Shown: positions 43,859 to 52,338 of the stretch, piece after piece
How positions within the stretch are numbered: the first letter of the stretch is position 1
Layout: each line of letters opens with the position of its first letter
Notes under the pieces: model-generated
Databases searched by the model: none
What the model was told of the DNA's origin: nothing
What the model saw: only the letters and a program-made list of their open reading frames with translations
Assembly: GCA_021201825.1 (NCBI GenBank)
Contig: JAJQED010000037.1
Coordinates: 37,516 to 101,515 of the forward strand
Source: Alistipes sp.
GTDB lineage: Bacteria > Bacteroidota > Bacteroidia > Bacteroidales > Rikenellaceae
Reading direction: 5' to 3'
Length of the DNA: 64,000 bases
Translations under genes and position numbers: made by a program

Positions 43859-45108
43859 CCGGCTGTTTTGAGTTGGGTCAGGTTAACTTTTTCGATCCTC
43901 TCGCGGGCATACGGCAGCGTTACCCGGAACTGCTTGCAATCCGGGCTGGACGGCAGGGTATACATCGTGTCCATGATAACCGCCTCGCAGATAGACCGCA
44001 GGCCCCTCGCCCCGAGCTTGAACTCGGTGGCCTTGTCCACGATATAGTCCAGCACATCTTCGTCGAACGACAGATCGATGCCGTCTATGGCGAAAAGGGC
44101 CTTGTATTGCTTGATGATGGCGTTCTTCGGTTCGGTAAGTATCGAGCGGAGGGCCTCCTTGCTGAGCGGCTCGAGATAGGTCAACACCGGGAGCCTGCCG
44201 ACCAGCTCGGGGATAAGCCCGAACGACTTGAGGTCCTGCGGCATGACATATTGCAGCAGGTTGCTACGATCGATATTGCTCTTGGCGCTCTGCCCGTATC
44301 CCACGGCCCGGGTATTGAGCCTGCGGGCGATCTTTTGTTCGATGCCGTCGAACGCGCCGCCACAGATGAACAGGATGTTGGTCGTATCTATCTTGGCGAA
44401 TTTCTGCTCGGGATGCTTGCGCCCCCCCTCGGGCGGCACGTTAACCACCGTCCCCTCCAGTATCTTCAAAAGTGCCTGCTGCACACCCTCGCCCGACACG
44501 TCGCGCGTAATGGACGGCGTATCGGCCTTACGGGCTATCTTATCTATCTCGTCGATAAATATTATGCCCCGTTGGGTCAGCGGGATATTGTAATCGGCCA
44601 CCTGAAGCAACCGTGCCAGGATGCCCTCCACATCCTCGCCGACGTATCCGGCCTCGGTCAGCACCGTCGCATCCACGATAGTGAACGGAACCTTGAGCAA
44701 CCGTGCGATGGTACGTGCGATCAGGGTCTTTCCGGTTCCCGTCGGGCCGACCAACATGATGTTGGATTTGTCTATCTCGATGTCCCGGCCGGTCTTCTCG
44801 GTATATATCAACCGCTTGTAATGGTTGTAAACCGCAACCGACATATACCGCTTGGCGGCCTCCTGCCCGATAACGTACTCGTCCAGGAATTCCTTGATCT
44901 GGGCCGGCTTCATCAGCTCGTCCATTTTCAGGGGGGCGGGTTTGTTTTGGAAACCATCGGATGATTCGTGCAGGATTTCATGGCCCGTCTCGATGCAGCT
45001 GTCGCAGATGCTGGCGTCCATGCCCTTGATAAGCATACCTACATCTCTGCTGGTCCGTCCGCAGAAAGCACATTTGTCTTCATCCGCGCCGTCTTTGCTA
45101 TGTGACAT
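43855..45108 (-). CDS. clpX: ATP-dependent Clp protease ATPase subunit ClpX
   Basis: A 417-residue AAA+ unfoldase that feeds proteins to ClpP. The N-terminal zinc-binding domain has C-x2-C ([10 protein letters not shown]) and CDSC. Walker A is [15 protein letters not shown], Walker [12 protein letters not shown], pore loop VGYGQS, and sensor 2 is at [11 protein letters not shown]. The IGF-type loop that contacts ClpP is in the expected place (FGLIPELVG region). It lies 113 bp downstream of clpP on the same strand. Confidence 0.97.
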   Translation of the reverse strand: MSHSKDGADEDKCAFCGRTSRDVGMLIKGMDASICDSCIETGHEILHESSDGFQNKPAPLKMDELMKPAQIKEFLDEYVIGQEAAKRYMSVAVYNHYKRLIYTEKTGRDIEIDKSNIMLVGPTGTGKTLIARTIARLLKVPFTIVDATVLTEAGYVGEDVEGILARLLQVADYNIPLTQRGIIFIDEIDKIARKADTPSITRDVSGEGVQQALLKILEGTVVNVPPEGGRKHPEQKFAKIDTTNILFICGGAFDGIEQKIARRLNTRAVGYGQSAKSNIDRSNLLQYVMPQDLKSFGLIPELVGRLPVLTYLEPLSKEALRSILTEPKNAIIKQYKALFAIDGIDLSFDEDVLDYIVDKATEFKLGARGLRSICEAVIMDTMYTLPSSPDCKQFRVTLPYARERIEKVNLTQLKTAG

Positions 45109-45221
45109 TTATTTAAATTTAGTCTGTTTGTAGTTAGCTGGCCATGATAGCACAAGCCAAAAGCTCCGCAGGCTGAAATCGAGCCGCGGGTAATATCCCG
45201 TTCGCGGCAGGTAAATGCCGC

Positions 45222-45890
45222 CTATCGCTTCTTCAGCACCTCGTCTATCAGCCCGTAATCCACGGCCTCGTTGGAAGTCATCCAGTAGTCGCGGTCGGCA
45301 TCCTTTTCGATCTTCTTGACCGGAGTGCCGGAATGGTGCGAAAGGATGTTATATAGCTCTTTCTTTATCTTGCCGATCTCCCGTGCCGTGATCTCGATGT
45401 CCGACGCCTGGCCCTCGGCACCCCCGAGCGGCTGGTGTATCATAATGCGCGAATGCGGCAGGGCTGAGCGCTTGCCTTTCTCCCCGGCGCACAGCAGTAC
45501 GGCGGCCATGCTGGCGGCCATCCCTGTGCAGATGGTGGCCACATCGCATGTTATCAATTGCATCGTATCGTAAATCCCGAGACCGGAACTGACGGACCCG
45601 CCCCCGGAATTGATATAAATCTGTATGTCTTTCTCGTGGTCGGCCGACTCGAGGAAGAGCAACTGCGCCTGTATGATATTGGCCGCATCGTCGTAGATCG
45701 GCGCCCCGAGGAATATGATCCTGTCCATCATCAGCCTCGAAAAGACATCCATCGTAGCGACGTTCAACTGCCGCTCCTCGATAATGGTCGGGGAGACGTA
45801 GTTGCGCACCACGGACTGGAAGTTGTGCAGTTTAAGGCTGCTGATACCCATGTGACCGCGGGCGTATTTTTCAAATTCGTTCTTATCCAT
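45222..45890 (-). CDS. clpP: ATP-dependent Clp protease proteolytic subunit ClpP
   Basis: A 222-residue serine peptidase. The nucleophile lies in CTGMAASMAAVLL, the His in LPHSRIMIHQP and the Asp downstream in the DADRDYWMTSNEAVDYGLID region. IYINSGGGSVSSGLGIYDTM is the oxyanion-hole strand and DRIIFLGAPI the hydrophobic entrance. It forms a 14-mer peptidase chamber with ClpX caps. A ~25-residue N-terminal propeptide-like extension is present. Confidence 0.97.
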   Translation of the reverse strand: MDKNEFEKYARGHMGISSLKLHNFQSVVRNYVSPTIIEERQLNVATMDVFSRLMMDRIIFLGAPIYDDAANIIQAQLLFLESADHEKDIQIYINSGGGSVSSGLGIYDTMQLITCDVATICTGMAASMAAVLLCAGEKGKRSALPHSRIMIHQPLGGAEGQASDIEITAREIGKIKKELYNILSHHSGTPVKKIEKDADRDYWMTSNEAVDYGLIDEVLKKR

Positions 45891-45962
45891 ATCGTTCCTT
45901 TCTTGCTCTGCCTTAATATTTAAGCCGCAGCCCCCTATCGGCGGCGCACCGCTTACGGAAAG

Positions 45963-46334
45963 CTAAAACGGGAGGTCGTCGAACGAATCGTCCCCGCCCA
46001 CACCGTCCGGTTCGTCGGCCGGCAGGGGAAAATCGTTTGCCGGAACTGGCTGAGCTGCCGGGGCCGAAGCCGCACGGCTCATTTTCCAAACCCGTGCCTC
46101 GGTATACCACCGGCCGTTATACTCCCGGGACTCAAGGTTAAGCCATACGCTTATCCTGTCGCCCTCCCTGAGCGACGCGGCGTCCTGCGCCTTGTCTCCC
46201 CAGAAACTAACGCAAAGTTTACGCCCGAATTCACCGCCCTGTTCAATTATTACCTCCTGTTTGGTCCACTCCCCGCGTTGGCTCGTACCTTTCACCACGG
46301 GCAGCAATTTTACTACAGTTGCTTCTATTTCCAT
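45963..46334 (-). CDS. DUF3127 OB-fold protein with an SSB-like acidic tail
   Basis: A 123-residue protein starting MEIEATVVKLLPVVKGTSQR. KQEVIIEQGGEFGRKLCVSFWG and REGDRISVWLNLESREYNGRWYTEARVWKM form an OB-fold core. The linker is Ala/Pro-rich, and the tail ends DDSFDDLPF, like the C-terminal tip of single-stranded DNA-binding proteins that recruits partner proteins. DUF3127 is typical of Bacteroidota; a role in nucleic-acid binding is inferred. Confidence 0.82.
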   Translation of the reverse strand: MEIEATVVKLLPVVKGTSQRGEWTKQEVIIEQGGEFGRKLCVSFWGDKAQDAASLREGDRISVWLNLESREYNGRWYTEARVWKMSRAASAPAAQPVPANDFPLPADEPDGVGGDDSFDDLPF

Positions 46335-46400
46335 CTCTGTAAAGTTTCTTCCTTTGGGTGTTGCTTATTTTGCGGCGGCCGCGCCGGCCCGCCCGGCGGA

Positions 46401-46838
46401 CTACTCCTCCTGTATCTGGATACCTATTATAAGGTCCCCCTGCCGAATATCGTCCAGCACGCCCAGACCCTCGACCACCTGCCCGAAAGCGGTATGTACC
46501 CCGTCCAGATGGGCAGTATTGTCCCGGTTGTGGCAGATGAAAAACTGCGAACCGCCGGTATCTTTGCCCCGGTGGGCCATCGAGAGCACTCCCCGGTCAT
46601 GATACTGCCTCGGGCCGCCGGTCTCGCATTTGATCGTATAACCCGGCCCCCCGGCACCGGTGCCGTCCGGGCAGCCGCCCTGCACCACGAAGTCGGGAAT
46701 GACCCGGTGGAACGTCAGCCCGTCGTAAAACCCTGACTGGGCCAATTTTATAAAGTTGGCGACCGTCCCCGGAGTTTCGTTCTCGAACAACTCCGCTTTC
46801 ATGTCGCCTTTCTCGGTCATTATGATCGCGTATTTCAT
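46401..46838 (-). CDS. cyclophilin-type peptidyl-prolyl isomerase
   Basis: A 145-residue cytosolic PPIase. [36 protein letters not shown] (catalytic Arg), GRGD-like [27 protein letters not shown] and [15 protein letters not shown] are the family blocks. No signal peptide, so it acts in the cytoplasm. It lies 66 bp after the DUF3127 gene on the same strand. Confidence 0.94.
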   Translation of the reverse strand: MKYAIIMTEKGDMKAELFENETPGTVANFIKLAQSGFYDGLTFHRVIPDFVVQGGCPDGTGAGGPGYTIKCETGGPRQYHDRGVLSMAHRGKDTGGSQFFICHNRDNTAHLDGVHTAFGQVVEGLGVLDDIRQGDLIIGIQIQEE

Positions 46839-46900
46839 ACCTGAATCACTGTTTCAAATTAGCAGATAAAGATAACCATTCGTTCATCCATCTCCAAATC

Positions 46901-46925
46901 CGGCGCCACCCGGCGCCACCCGGCG
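46901..46925. repeat. short tandem repeat
   Basis: The 10-bp unit CGGCGCCACC occurs twice in a row, followed by a partial third (CGGCG). It sits in the 276-bp gap between the cyclophilin and FKBP genes, which otherwise holds only the hairpin at 47028-47062. Confidence 0.7.
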
Positions 46926-47027
46926 GTCCGTCACCGGCCTGCGGCTGTGCTTGGGAACCAATCAAAAATCACGCAAAATAGCTGGGTAACCATACACCTC
47001 CAACCGGCCCTGTATCCGGTTTGCAGA

Positions 47028-47062
47028 AGCGGGGGCCGCCGGATTTGTCCGGCAGCCCCCGC
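47028..47062 (-). terminator. large GC-rich hairpin after the FKBP gene
   Basis: AGCGGGGGC pairs with GCCCCCGCT, and the inside GCCGGA pairs with TCCGGC around a TTTG loop. It lies about 50 bp after the FKBP stop on the minus strand. No U-run follows, so it may act with Rho or stabilise the 3' end. Confidence 0.6.
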
Positions 47063-47114
47063 TGCATTGTTTTGCGCTACCGGACATCGGTTCCGGGGCG
47101 CATATCCGGTCTAT

Positions 47115-47819
47115 TTAATTGGCTGCCGGCTCTTCGAACGGTATCACGTCGATAAGCTCAACATCGAACACCAGCGGTTCGTGCGGGCCGATAACCATTT
47201 CGCCGGTCGGGGAACGGGAACCCGTAGGCCCGTAACCGAGGTCGGACGGGATATAGAGCTTGATCTTACCGCCTTTGCCAACCAGCTGGAGACCTTCGCC
47301 CCAACCTTTGACCACACGGTTCAGCGCGAACTCGGCCGTATCGTTGCGTTCGTAAGAAGAATCGAACACCTTGCCGTCCTTGAGCTTACCCTCGTAGGTA
47401 ACCTTTACCCGGTCGCGGGTGTCGTTCGGCTTGGCATCCATATCGCCCGGCTCGATGATCTCGTAAAGCAGCCCGCTGTCCGTCTTGCGGACGTTAGGGT
47501 TTGTGGCTTCCACATCCTTGAGGTAGGCCTCGCCGGCTTCCCTTGCCCTCTGCGGGAGGCGGATATTGTAATATTCGCGCAGGAACGCTACGGCTTCCTC
47601 GGCCGTCCAGTTGTTCTTTCCGTTGAACGCGGCGTGGATACCGGACAATACCAGGTCGATATTAAGGATGGTATCGTCTTTCATCTGCGTTCCCAGGTTG
47701 ATACCCACGGCATAGGATACCGAGTCGATCTCGCTCCGGGGAGTAGACCCTCCGCCGCAACCGTTGAACAGGAACGGCAGGACGGCTGCCGCCATTACGA
47801 TAAAAATAGTCTTTTTCAT
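47115..47819 (-). CDS. FKBP-type peptidyl-prolyl isomerase lipoprotein
   Basis: A 234-residue lipoprotein with lipobox FLFNGC (Cys21) and a Gly-rich linker. Residues ~30-115 form the FkpA/Mip-like dimerisation helix (IDSVSYAVGINLGTQM, then YYNIRLPQRAREAGEAYL). The FKBP domain follows: RVKVTYEGKLKDGKVFDSSYER, VVKGWGEGLQLVGKGGKIKLYIPSDLGYG and VFDVELIDV. It assists folding of envelope proteins in the periplasm. Confidence 0.93.
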   Translation of the reverse strand: MKKTIFIVMAAAVLPFLFNGCGGGSTPRSEIDSVSYAVGINLGTQMKDDTILNIDLVLSGIHAAFNGKNNWTAEEAVAFLREYYNIRLPQRAREAGEAYLKDVEATNPNVRKTDSGLLYEIIEPGDMDAKPNDTRDRVKVTYEGKLKDGKVFDSSYERNDTAEFALNRVVKGWGEGLQLVGKGGKIKLYIPSDLGYGPTGSRSPTGEMVIGPHEPLVFDVELIDVIPFEEPAAN

Positions 47820-47889
47820 TGCCTGAAGTTGTTTTATTTTGTTTCCTAAAATTCTTTTCCCTTAGGGCCGTCGCTTTTCAAAGCGGCTA

Positions 47890-47897
47890 CAAACTTA
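47890..47897 (-). promoter_or_regulatory. -7 box upstream of the FKBP gene
   Basis: On the minus strand it reads TAAGTTTG (TAnnTTTG), about 70 bp before the ATG. The -33 element is not clear. Confidence 0.55.
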
Positions 47898-47949
47898 ATC
47901 AAATTTCCTGAAACCCCCTTTGTACCAGCACGAAAAAATAACGGGCCGC

Positions 47950-49317
47950 TTACGCATCATTAGCGTTCAGGTGGGTAACGTGGTCCTTTTTGACCATCAA
48001 GTTTATTACAAGTGCCCCGAATACCGCCGCAGTGACCGACGCGATCAGCACGGCTATCTTTCCGGTATCCACCCACTCGGTACCCGCAAAGGCGAGGTTG
48101 TCGATGAAAATCGACATGGTGAACCCGATACCCCCGAGACATGCCACCCCGAGGAGCATGTTCCACGTAGTATGGTCCGGCAGCACGGCGAGCTTCGATT
48201 TTATGGTCAGCCAGCAGAACAGGAAGATACCCACGGGCTTACCCAACACCAACCCGAGGAAGATCCCCATGCCCTGCGTCGTACCCAGCACGTGCAGGTC
48301 GGCGAAAGAATCCAGCTCCACTCCGGCGTTGGTAAACGCGAAAACCGGCATGACCAGGAACATCACCCATGGGTTGAGGATATGTTCCAGTTTCTGTGAC
48401 GGGCTGATCGTGCCGTTGGCAACGTAATGGACCTTGTTCAGAACCTCCAGCTGCTCCGGATTCGATAAGACCTCGATACCTTTCTTGTCCGTGAACCGGA
48501 ACTCCTCGAGGAAGTATTTGGTCTTGTAAAGGAAATATTTCTTGGTGAACCTCGGTTTGGTCGGTATAGCCATCGCCGCCAACACCCCGGCGATAGTGGA
48601 ATATACCCCGGAATTGAGGAAGAAGTACCACACCAGTATCCCGGGCACCAGGTAGATTAGCGAAGGTTTGATGCCGCGCCAGTTCATCCAGAACATCAGG
48701 CACAGCACCGCCAGCCCGGCCCCGAGCATCAGGAAATCGATGGTCGAGGTGTAGAATATCGCTATTACCAGTATCGCCCCCAGGTCGTCCACGATAGCCA
48801 GGGCGGTAAGGAATATCTTTAGCGAGATGGGCACTTTCTTCCCGAGCAGGGACAGTATCCCGATCGCAAAGGCGATATCGGTGGCCATCGGTATCCCCCA
48901 ACCGCCGGAAAATTCCGTCCCGGCATTGATCCAGATATAGATAACGGCCGGCACGACCATACCGCCGACGGCCGCCGCTACGGGCAGCATGGCGTGTTTT
49001 ACGGTCGACAGCTCACCGGCTATTATTTCCCGTTTGATCTCCAGCCCGACCACGAAAAAGAACACCGCCATCAGTGCGTCGTTGACCCACTGCTCGAACG
49101 TCATGGCCAACCGGAAGTTATTGATATGGACCCCCAGCTCGGTTTCCAGCAGGTGATGGTACGCATGTTTGGTCACCTCGAGGTTGGCCAGCACCAGCGC
49201 GATGATAGAGAACAGCACCAGGAAAGCTCCGCCCCCCCACTGGCTGCCAAGGAAATTGCTACTCCGGCGGCGGATAACGTACCAGTTCTTTAAACTCCTG
49301 AATTTGCGTTTTGCCAT
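47950..49317 (-). CDS. nhaA: Na+/H+ antiporter NhaA
   Basis: A 455-residue membrane protein. WVNDALMAVFFFVVGLEIKREI, with the Asp and Glu-Lys of the first helix pairs, and GWGIPMATDIAFAIGILSLLG followed by ALAIVDDLGAILVIAIFYTS, which carries the two ion-binding Asp residues (VDD), are the NhaA hallmarks. It exports Na+ or Li+ in exchange for H+. The middle loop (GFTKKYFLYKTKY-like segment) is longer than in E. coli NhaA. It lies 27 bp downstream of the arginase-family gene. Confidence 0.95.
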   Translation of the reverse strand: MAKRKFRSLKNWYVIRRRSSNFLGSQWGGGAFLVLFSIIALVLANLEVTKHAYHHLLETELGVHINNFRLAMTFEQWVNDALMAVFFFVVGLEIKREIIAGELSTVKHAMLPVAAAVGGMVVPAVIYIWINAGTEFSGGWGIPMATDIAFAIGILSLLGKKVPISLKIFLTALAIVDDLGAILVIAIFYTSTIDFLMLGAGLAVLCLMFWMNWRGIKPSLIYLVPGILVWYFFLNSGVYSTIAGVLAAMAIPTKPRFTKKYFLYKTKYFLEEFRFTDKKGIEVLSNPEQLEVLNKVHYVANGTISPSQKLEHILNPWVMFLVMPVFAFTNAGVELDSFADLHVLGTTQGMGIFLGLVLGKPVGIFLFCWLTIKSKLAVLPDHTTWNMLLGVACLGGIGFTMSIFIDNLAFAGTEWVDTGKIAVLIASVTAAVFGALVINLMVKKDHVTHLNANDA

Positions 49318-49344
49318 TATGATAGTTTTACCGGCGGGGCGCCG

Positions 49345-50406
49345 CTAAAGCTCCCCGGGTATGTTTTCCCCGTACATGGACCGCAGGGCGATGCCGCACA
49401 GTTTATACAGCACGCGCGCCCCGGCATTTCCGTCCCATTCCCCGTCACGGCCGGGCGCCACCTCGCACACATCGACCCCGACCACCCTGCGGCCGCTCCG
49501 CCTTACCGTATCGGCAAGGTATACGGCCTGGTCGAAAGTCAAACCTCCCGGCACCGGGGTACCGGTATTGGGGGCGTACAGCGGGCTCAGCCCGTCGATA
49601 TCGAAACTTATATAAACGTTCTCCCCGAGCCTCTCCACTATTTTTGCGCATTGTTCGTCCCACGTCGTTCCCCGGAACGCATTGCCCGCAAGCTCCCACC
49701 CGTGGAACATCGTTACCCTGCTGTCACTGGCGGCCAGGGCGGCCTCGCCGTCGCAAAGATCGCGAACGCCCACCTGCACAAGGGCCTCTATACCGGCTAT
49801 TTTTGTAATCACATTGTACATTATGGAAGCGTGGGAATATTCGAACCCCTCGTAACAGATGCGCAGGTCCGCATGGGCGTCGATATGAAGTACCGACAAA
49901 GTGCCGTACTTCCCGGCCAGCGCCTCGATCAACCCGAACGGGGTACTATGGTCCCCGCCTACCAGTCCGACCGTTTTACCCTCCGCGAGCCACTCCCGGG
50001 ATGTATCGTATACATAGGTGTTAAGCTCCTGGGAGGCCGCATTTATCCTTTCGGCCCGTTTGGCCACATACTCGTCCGTAACACGGCCGCCGTTCTCAAG
50101 ATGCTTCATCACCTTGCGGGCATCCTCGCGCAGGAACTGGCTCTTCTCCTGTATGGCGTAATCGACCGGGAGAGTCCCGATCCCCCTGCGCCACTGCCCG
50201 GGAGAGACCGGATCGTACAGGTCCAACTGGGACGACGCCCCAATAATGGCGTCGGGGCCGAAACGCGAACCGTCGCCGTAGGAACTGGTAACGTCCCACG
50301 GCACCGACAGCAGCACAAGGCCGCACTGGCCGGGCGTGAACGGCAAACCGAAATAATTGCCGTTGGCCTGCCCCACCGAATCGGGGTCGAAATACGGAAC
50401 GTCCAT
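49345..50406 (-). CDS. arginase/agmatinase-family hydrolase
   Basis: A 353-residue cytosolic enzyme of the ureohydrolase fold. The two-manganese site is complete: VGGDHSTPFG (His), LHIDAHADLR (Asp-x-His-x-Asp) and ISFDIDGLSP (Asp-x-Asp). GTPVPGGLTF is the conserved substrate loop. Agmatinase, arginase and formimidoylglutamase share these motifs; the substrate cannot be assigned. A Shine-Dalgarno-like AAGGAG precedes the ATG. It starts a two-gene unit with nhaA. Confidence 0.87.
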   Translation of the reverse strand: MDVPYFDPDSVGQANGNYFGLPFTPGQCGLVLLSVPWDVTSSYGDGSRFGPDAIIGASSQLDLYDPVSPGQWRRGIGTLPVDYAIQEKSQFLREDARKVMKHLENGGRVTDEYVAKRAERINAASQELNTYVYDTSREWLAEGKTVGLVGGDHSTPFGLIEALAGKYGTLSVLHIDAHADLRICYEGFEYSHASIMYNVITKIAGIEALVQVGVRDLCDGEAALAASDSRVTMFHGWELAGNAFRGTTWDEQCAKIVERLGENVYISFDIDGLSPLYAPNTGTPVPGGLTFDQAVYLADTVRRSGRRVVGVDVCEVAPGRDGEWDGNAGARVLYKLCGIALRSMYGENIPGEL

Positions 50407-50435
50407 CTGCGGCTCCTTTTAATTTAACGGAACAA

Positions 50436-50443
50436 CAAAAATA
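50436..50443 (-). promoter_or_regulatory. -7 box upstream of the arginase-family gene
   Basis: On the minus strand it reads TATTTTTG (TAnnTTTG), 30 bp before the ATG at 50406, with no clear -33 TTG. Confidence 0.5.
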
Positions 50444-50646
50444 ATAAGTTTACCCGGTTTTCCGTTATAATTTAGTCCCGGCCGGCCGATTTTACTTATG
50501 GATTTCCATATGCGCCGACCGGGCAAATACATTTACCGGTATCCGGTCCAATGGTGTTTCACAACGAGGAATAAATTTTACTTATATTTTTATGGATTTA
50601 CATAAAGCGATACAATATCACCCCGCCCGGCGGCGTTATATAAGTG

Positions 50647-50700
50647 ACTTGCGGCAATCTGATAGTGTAGGCGACTTTCGCCGCAGGTTATAGTTTTTTT
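50647..50700 (+). terminator. intrinsic terminator 1 of the possible ncRNA
   Basis: A 9-bp stem (one G-U pair), a 24-nt loop and a U-run of seven at 50694-50700. Confidence 0.65.
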
Positions 50701-50725
50701 CATAATCAATACATTAAGTTGGGTG

Positions 50726-50761
50726 CCCCTGCCGTGACGAGAGTTACCGCAGGGGTTTTTT
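50726..50761 (+). terminator. intrinsic terminator 2 of the possible ncRNA
   Basis: A 7-bp GC-rich outer stem with an inner GTGAC/GTTAC stem and a GAGA loop, followed by six T. It is a strong terminator without a known coding gene in front. Confidence 0.75.
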
Positions 50762-50787
50762 ATTGCGCCTTTGCCGGAATAAAAAAA

Positions 50788-51193
50788 GATTGCTTCACTC
50801 ACGTTCACAATGACGGGGAAACGTTGACTATGACGAATAGTTGAAACTATCCTACCGAAACGAAGTAAAGAATCTCCTTTCCCGGCAAAGCCGGGAGCTA
50901 TCCGCCATTTTCGCCGGGTCAGGATTAAAGTCGCAAGAGGGAGATCACCCGAACTACCTTGTAGTGAGGGAAGCTCCCGGGAGCGACGCCTGATCCCGGC
51001 GAGGCGGTGTCTTTTGCTCCACTTTTGGACAAGCAAAAGTGGAAAAGAAATGAAAGGATGATATGCAAGGCATTGACAACTGTTGCAATGACGAAAGAGA
51101 AGAGATTGCTTCACTGCGTTCGCAATGACGTATAAATATTCGCAATGACGGAGTGGAAACGTTCACTATGACGGGAAAATATTCACAATGACG
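50788..51193. repeat. cluster of dispersed repeat sequence (AATGACG type)
   Basis: GATTGCTTCAC...TTCACAATGACG (50788-50817) and GATTGCTTCACTGCGTTCGC...AATGACG (51104-51130) are two copies of a repeat seen between genes in many Bacteroidota. Shorter pieces (CACTATGACG, TTCACAATGACG, TTGCAATGACG) recur up to 51193. A long open frame across it on the minus strand is a by-product of the repeat and not a gene. The region may also hold part of the pdxB promoter. Confidence 0.75.
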
Positions 51194-51245
51194 CGGAGGA
51201 AACGTTGTTATTCCGTCGTGCGGACACTTTATAATAAAAGATACC

Positions 51246-51253
51246 TATTTTTG
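51246..51253 (+). promoter_or_regulatory. -7 box upstream of pdxB
   Basis: TATTTTTG matches TAnnTTTG and lies 29 bp before the ATG at 51282. No -33 TTG at the normal distance. Confidence 0.55.
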
Positions 51254-51281
51254 CACAATATTTCTTCCAAACCGTTGCAGG

Positions 51282-52319
51282 ATGACAAAGATCGTGATCG
51301 ACCAGGCCATACCTTATATCAAAGGGGTGTTCGAACCTTTTTGCCGGGTGGTGTATGCCGACGGGCGGAGCATCGGGCCGGATGAGGTTGCCGATGCGGA
51401 TGCGCTCATCGTGCGGACACGTACACGGTGCGATGCCGCCCTGCTGGAAGATTCTAAGGTGCAGGTGATTGCTACGGCTACGGTCGGGTTCGACCATATA
51501 GACATGCGGTGGTGCCGCAAGGCGGGCATCGCCGTTTTCCCCGCATCGGGGGCCAACGCAAGGGGGGTACTGCAATGGGTTGCCGCCGTATTGGCATCTG
51601 ATAGTACACAGCAGGGATGGGAACCGGGCGGCAGGACCCTCGGTGTGGTCGGTACCGGGAACGTGGGCTCTCTGTCGGCCGTTTACGGCCAGTTGTGGGG
51701 ATTCCGGGTGCTGTGCTGCGACCCGCCACGGGAACGAAAAAAACGCCCGTCGCCTTCGGCCGAGGGGTATGTGGACCTGGAGACCATTGCCCGCGAATCG
51801 GATATTATCACGTTCCATACCCCGCTTACTAACCGTGGAGAGGATGCGACGTATCACCTCGCGGGCAAGGAGTTTTTCTCCGCCTTGAAACCGGGCACGC
51901 TGGTGCTTAACTCTTCGCGCGGCGAGGTTGCGGACACCCGGGAGTTTTCCCGGGCTATCAGAAGCGGGATTTGCCGGGGAGCGGTGGATACATGGGAGAA
52001 CGAACCGGACATCGATACCGACTTCCTGGAACTTACGAAGCTCGGAACACCCCATATTGCGGGATATACCGAACAGGGAAAAGCCAACGCTTCAGCCATG
52101 GCGGTGAACTGCGTGGCCAGCTTTTTCGGCCTGCCGCTCATAGGGTGGTACCCGCCGCAGGTGAGCCGGATAGTGCCCCGCAAGATCGGGTGGGATGAGA
52201 TGAAAGCCACCATCCGGGACTATTTCGACATCCAGGCAGAGGACGCCCGCCTGAGGTCCGAACCGGCGGCTTTCGAAGCCCTGAGGAACAGTTACGTCTA
52301 CCGCCGGGAGTATTTCTGA
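51282..52319 (+). CDS. pdxB: erythronate-4-phosphate dehydrogenase
   Basis: A 345-residue NAD-dependent dehydrogenase of the D-2-hydroxyacid family, making 2-oxo-3-hydroxy-4-phosphobutanoate for pyridoxal phosphate synthesis. IVRTRTRCDAALLEDS and ATATVGFDHIDMRWC form the substrate domain; LGVVGTGNVGSLSAVYGQLWG is the NAD-binding site; FHTPLTNRGED, NSSRGEVADT and DTWENEPDID complete the catalytic set; the C-terminal PdxB dimerisation domain follows. First gene of pdxB-pyrD-cinA. Confidence 0.95.
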   Translation: MTKIVIDQAIPYIKGVFEPFCRVVYADGRSIGPDEVADADALIVRTRTRCDAALLEDSKVQVIATATVGFDHIDMRWCRKAGIAVFPASGANARGVLQWVAAVLASDSTQQGWEPGGRTLGVVGTGNVGSLSAVYGQLWGFRVLCCDPPRERKKRPSPSAEGYVDLETIARESDIITFHTPLTNRGEDATYHLAGKEFFSALKPGTLVLNSSRGEVADTREFSRAIRSGICRGAVDTWENEPDIDTDFLELTKLGTPHIAGYTEQGKANASAMAVNCVASFFGLPLIGWYPPQVSRIVPRKIGWDEMKATIRDYFDIQAEDARLRSEPAAFEALRNSYVYRREYF

Positions 52320-52338
52320 AAAAACGTATAATAAAGCG

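Larger units (their letters stand above)
50444..50761 (+). ncRNA. possible non-coding RNA with two terminators
   Basis: This AT-rich stretch precedes two intrinsic terminators on the plus strand. The first has ACTTGCGGC at 50647-50655 pairing with GCCGCAGGT at 50680-50688, followed by TATAG and seven T. The second has CCCCTGC at 50726-50732 pairing with GCAGGGG at 50749-50755, followed by six T. No plus-strand ORF explains them. Near-repeats TTTTACTTATGGATTT and TTTTACTTATATTTTTATGG lie upstream. On the other strand a 37-codon ORF (50590-50703, MKKTITCGESRLHYQIAASH...) overlaps the first hairpin and could be a small gene instead. It does not match tmRNA, RNase P or SRP RNA by eye. Confidence 0.45.

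Noticed and set aside
50590..51114. 174-codon open frame on the minus strand
   Set aside because: Most of it translates the dispersed AATGACG repeat cluster and the two terminators; only its last 37 codons (from 50703) could be a real small gene.
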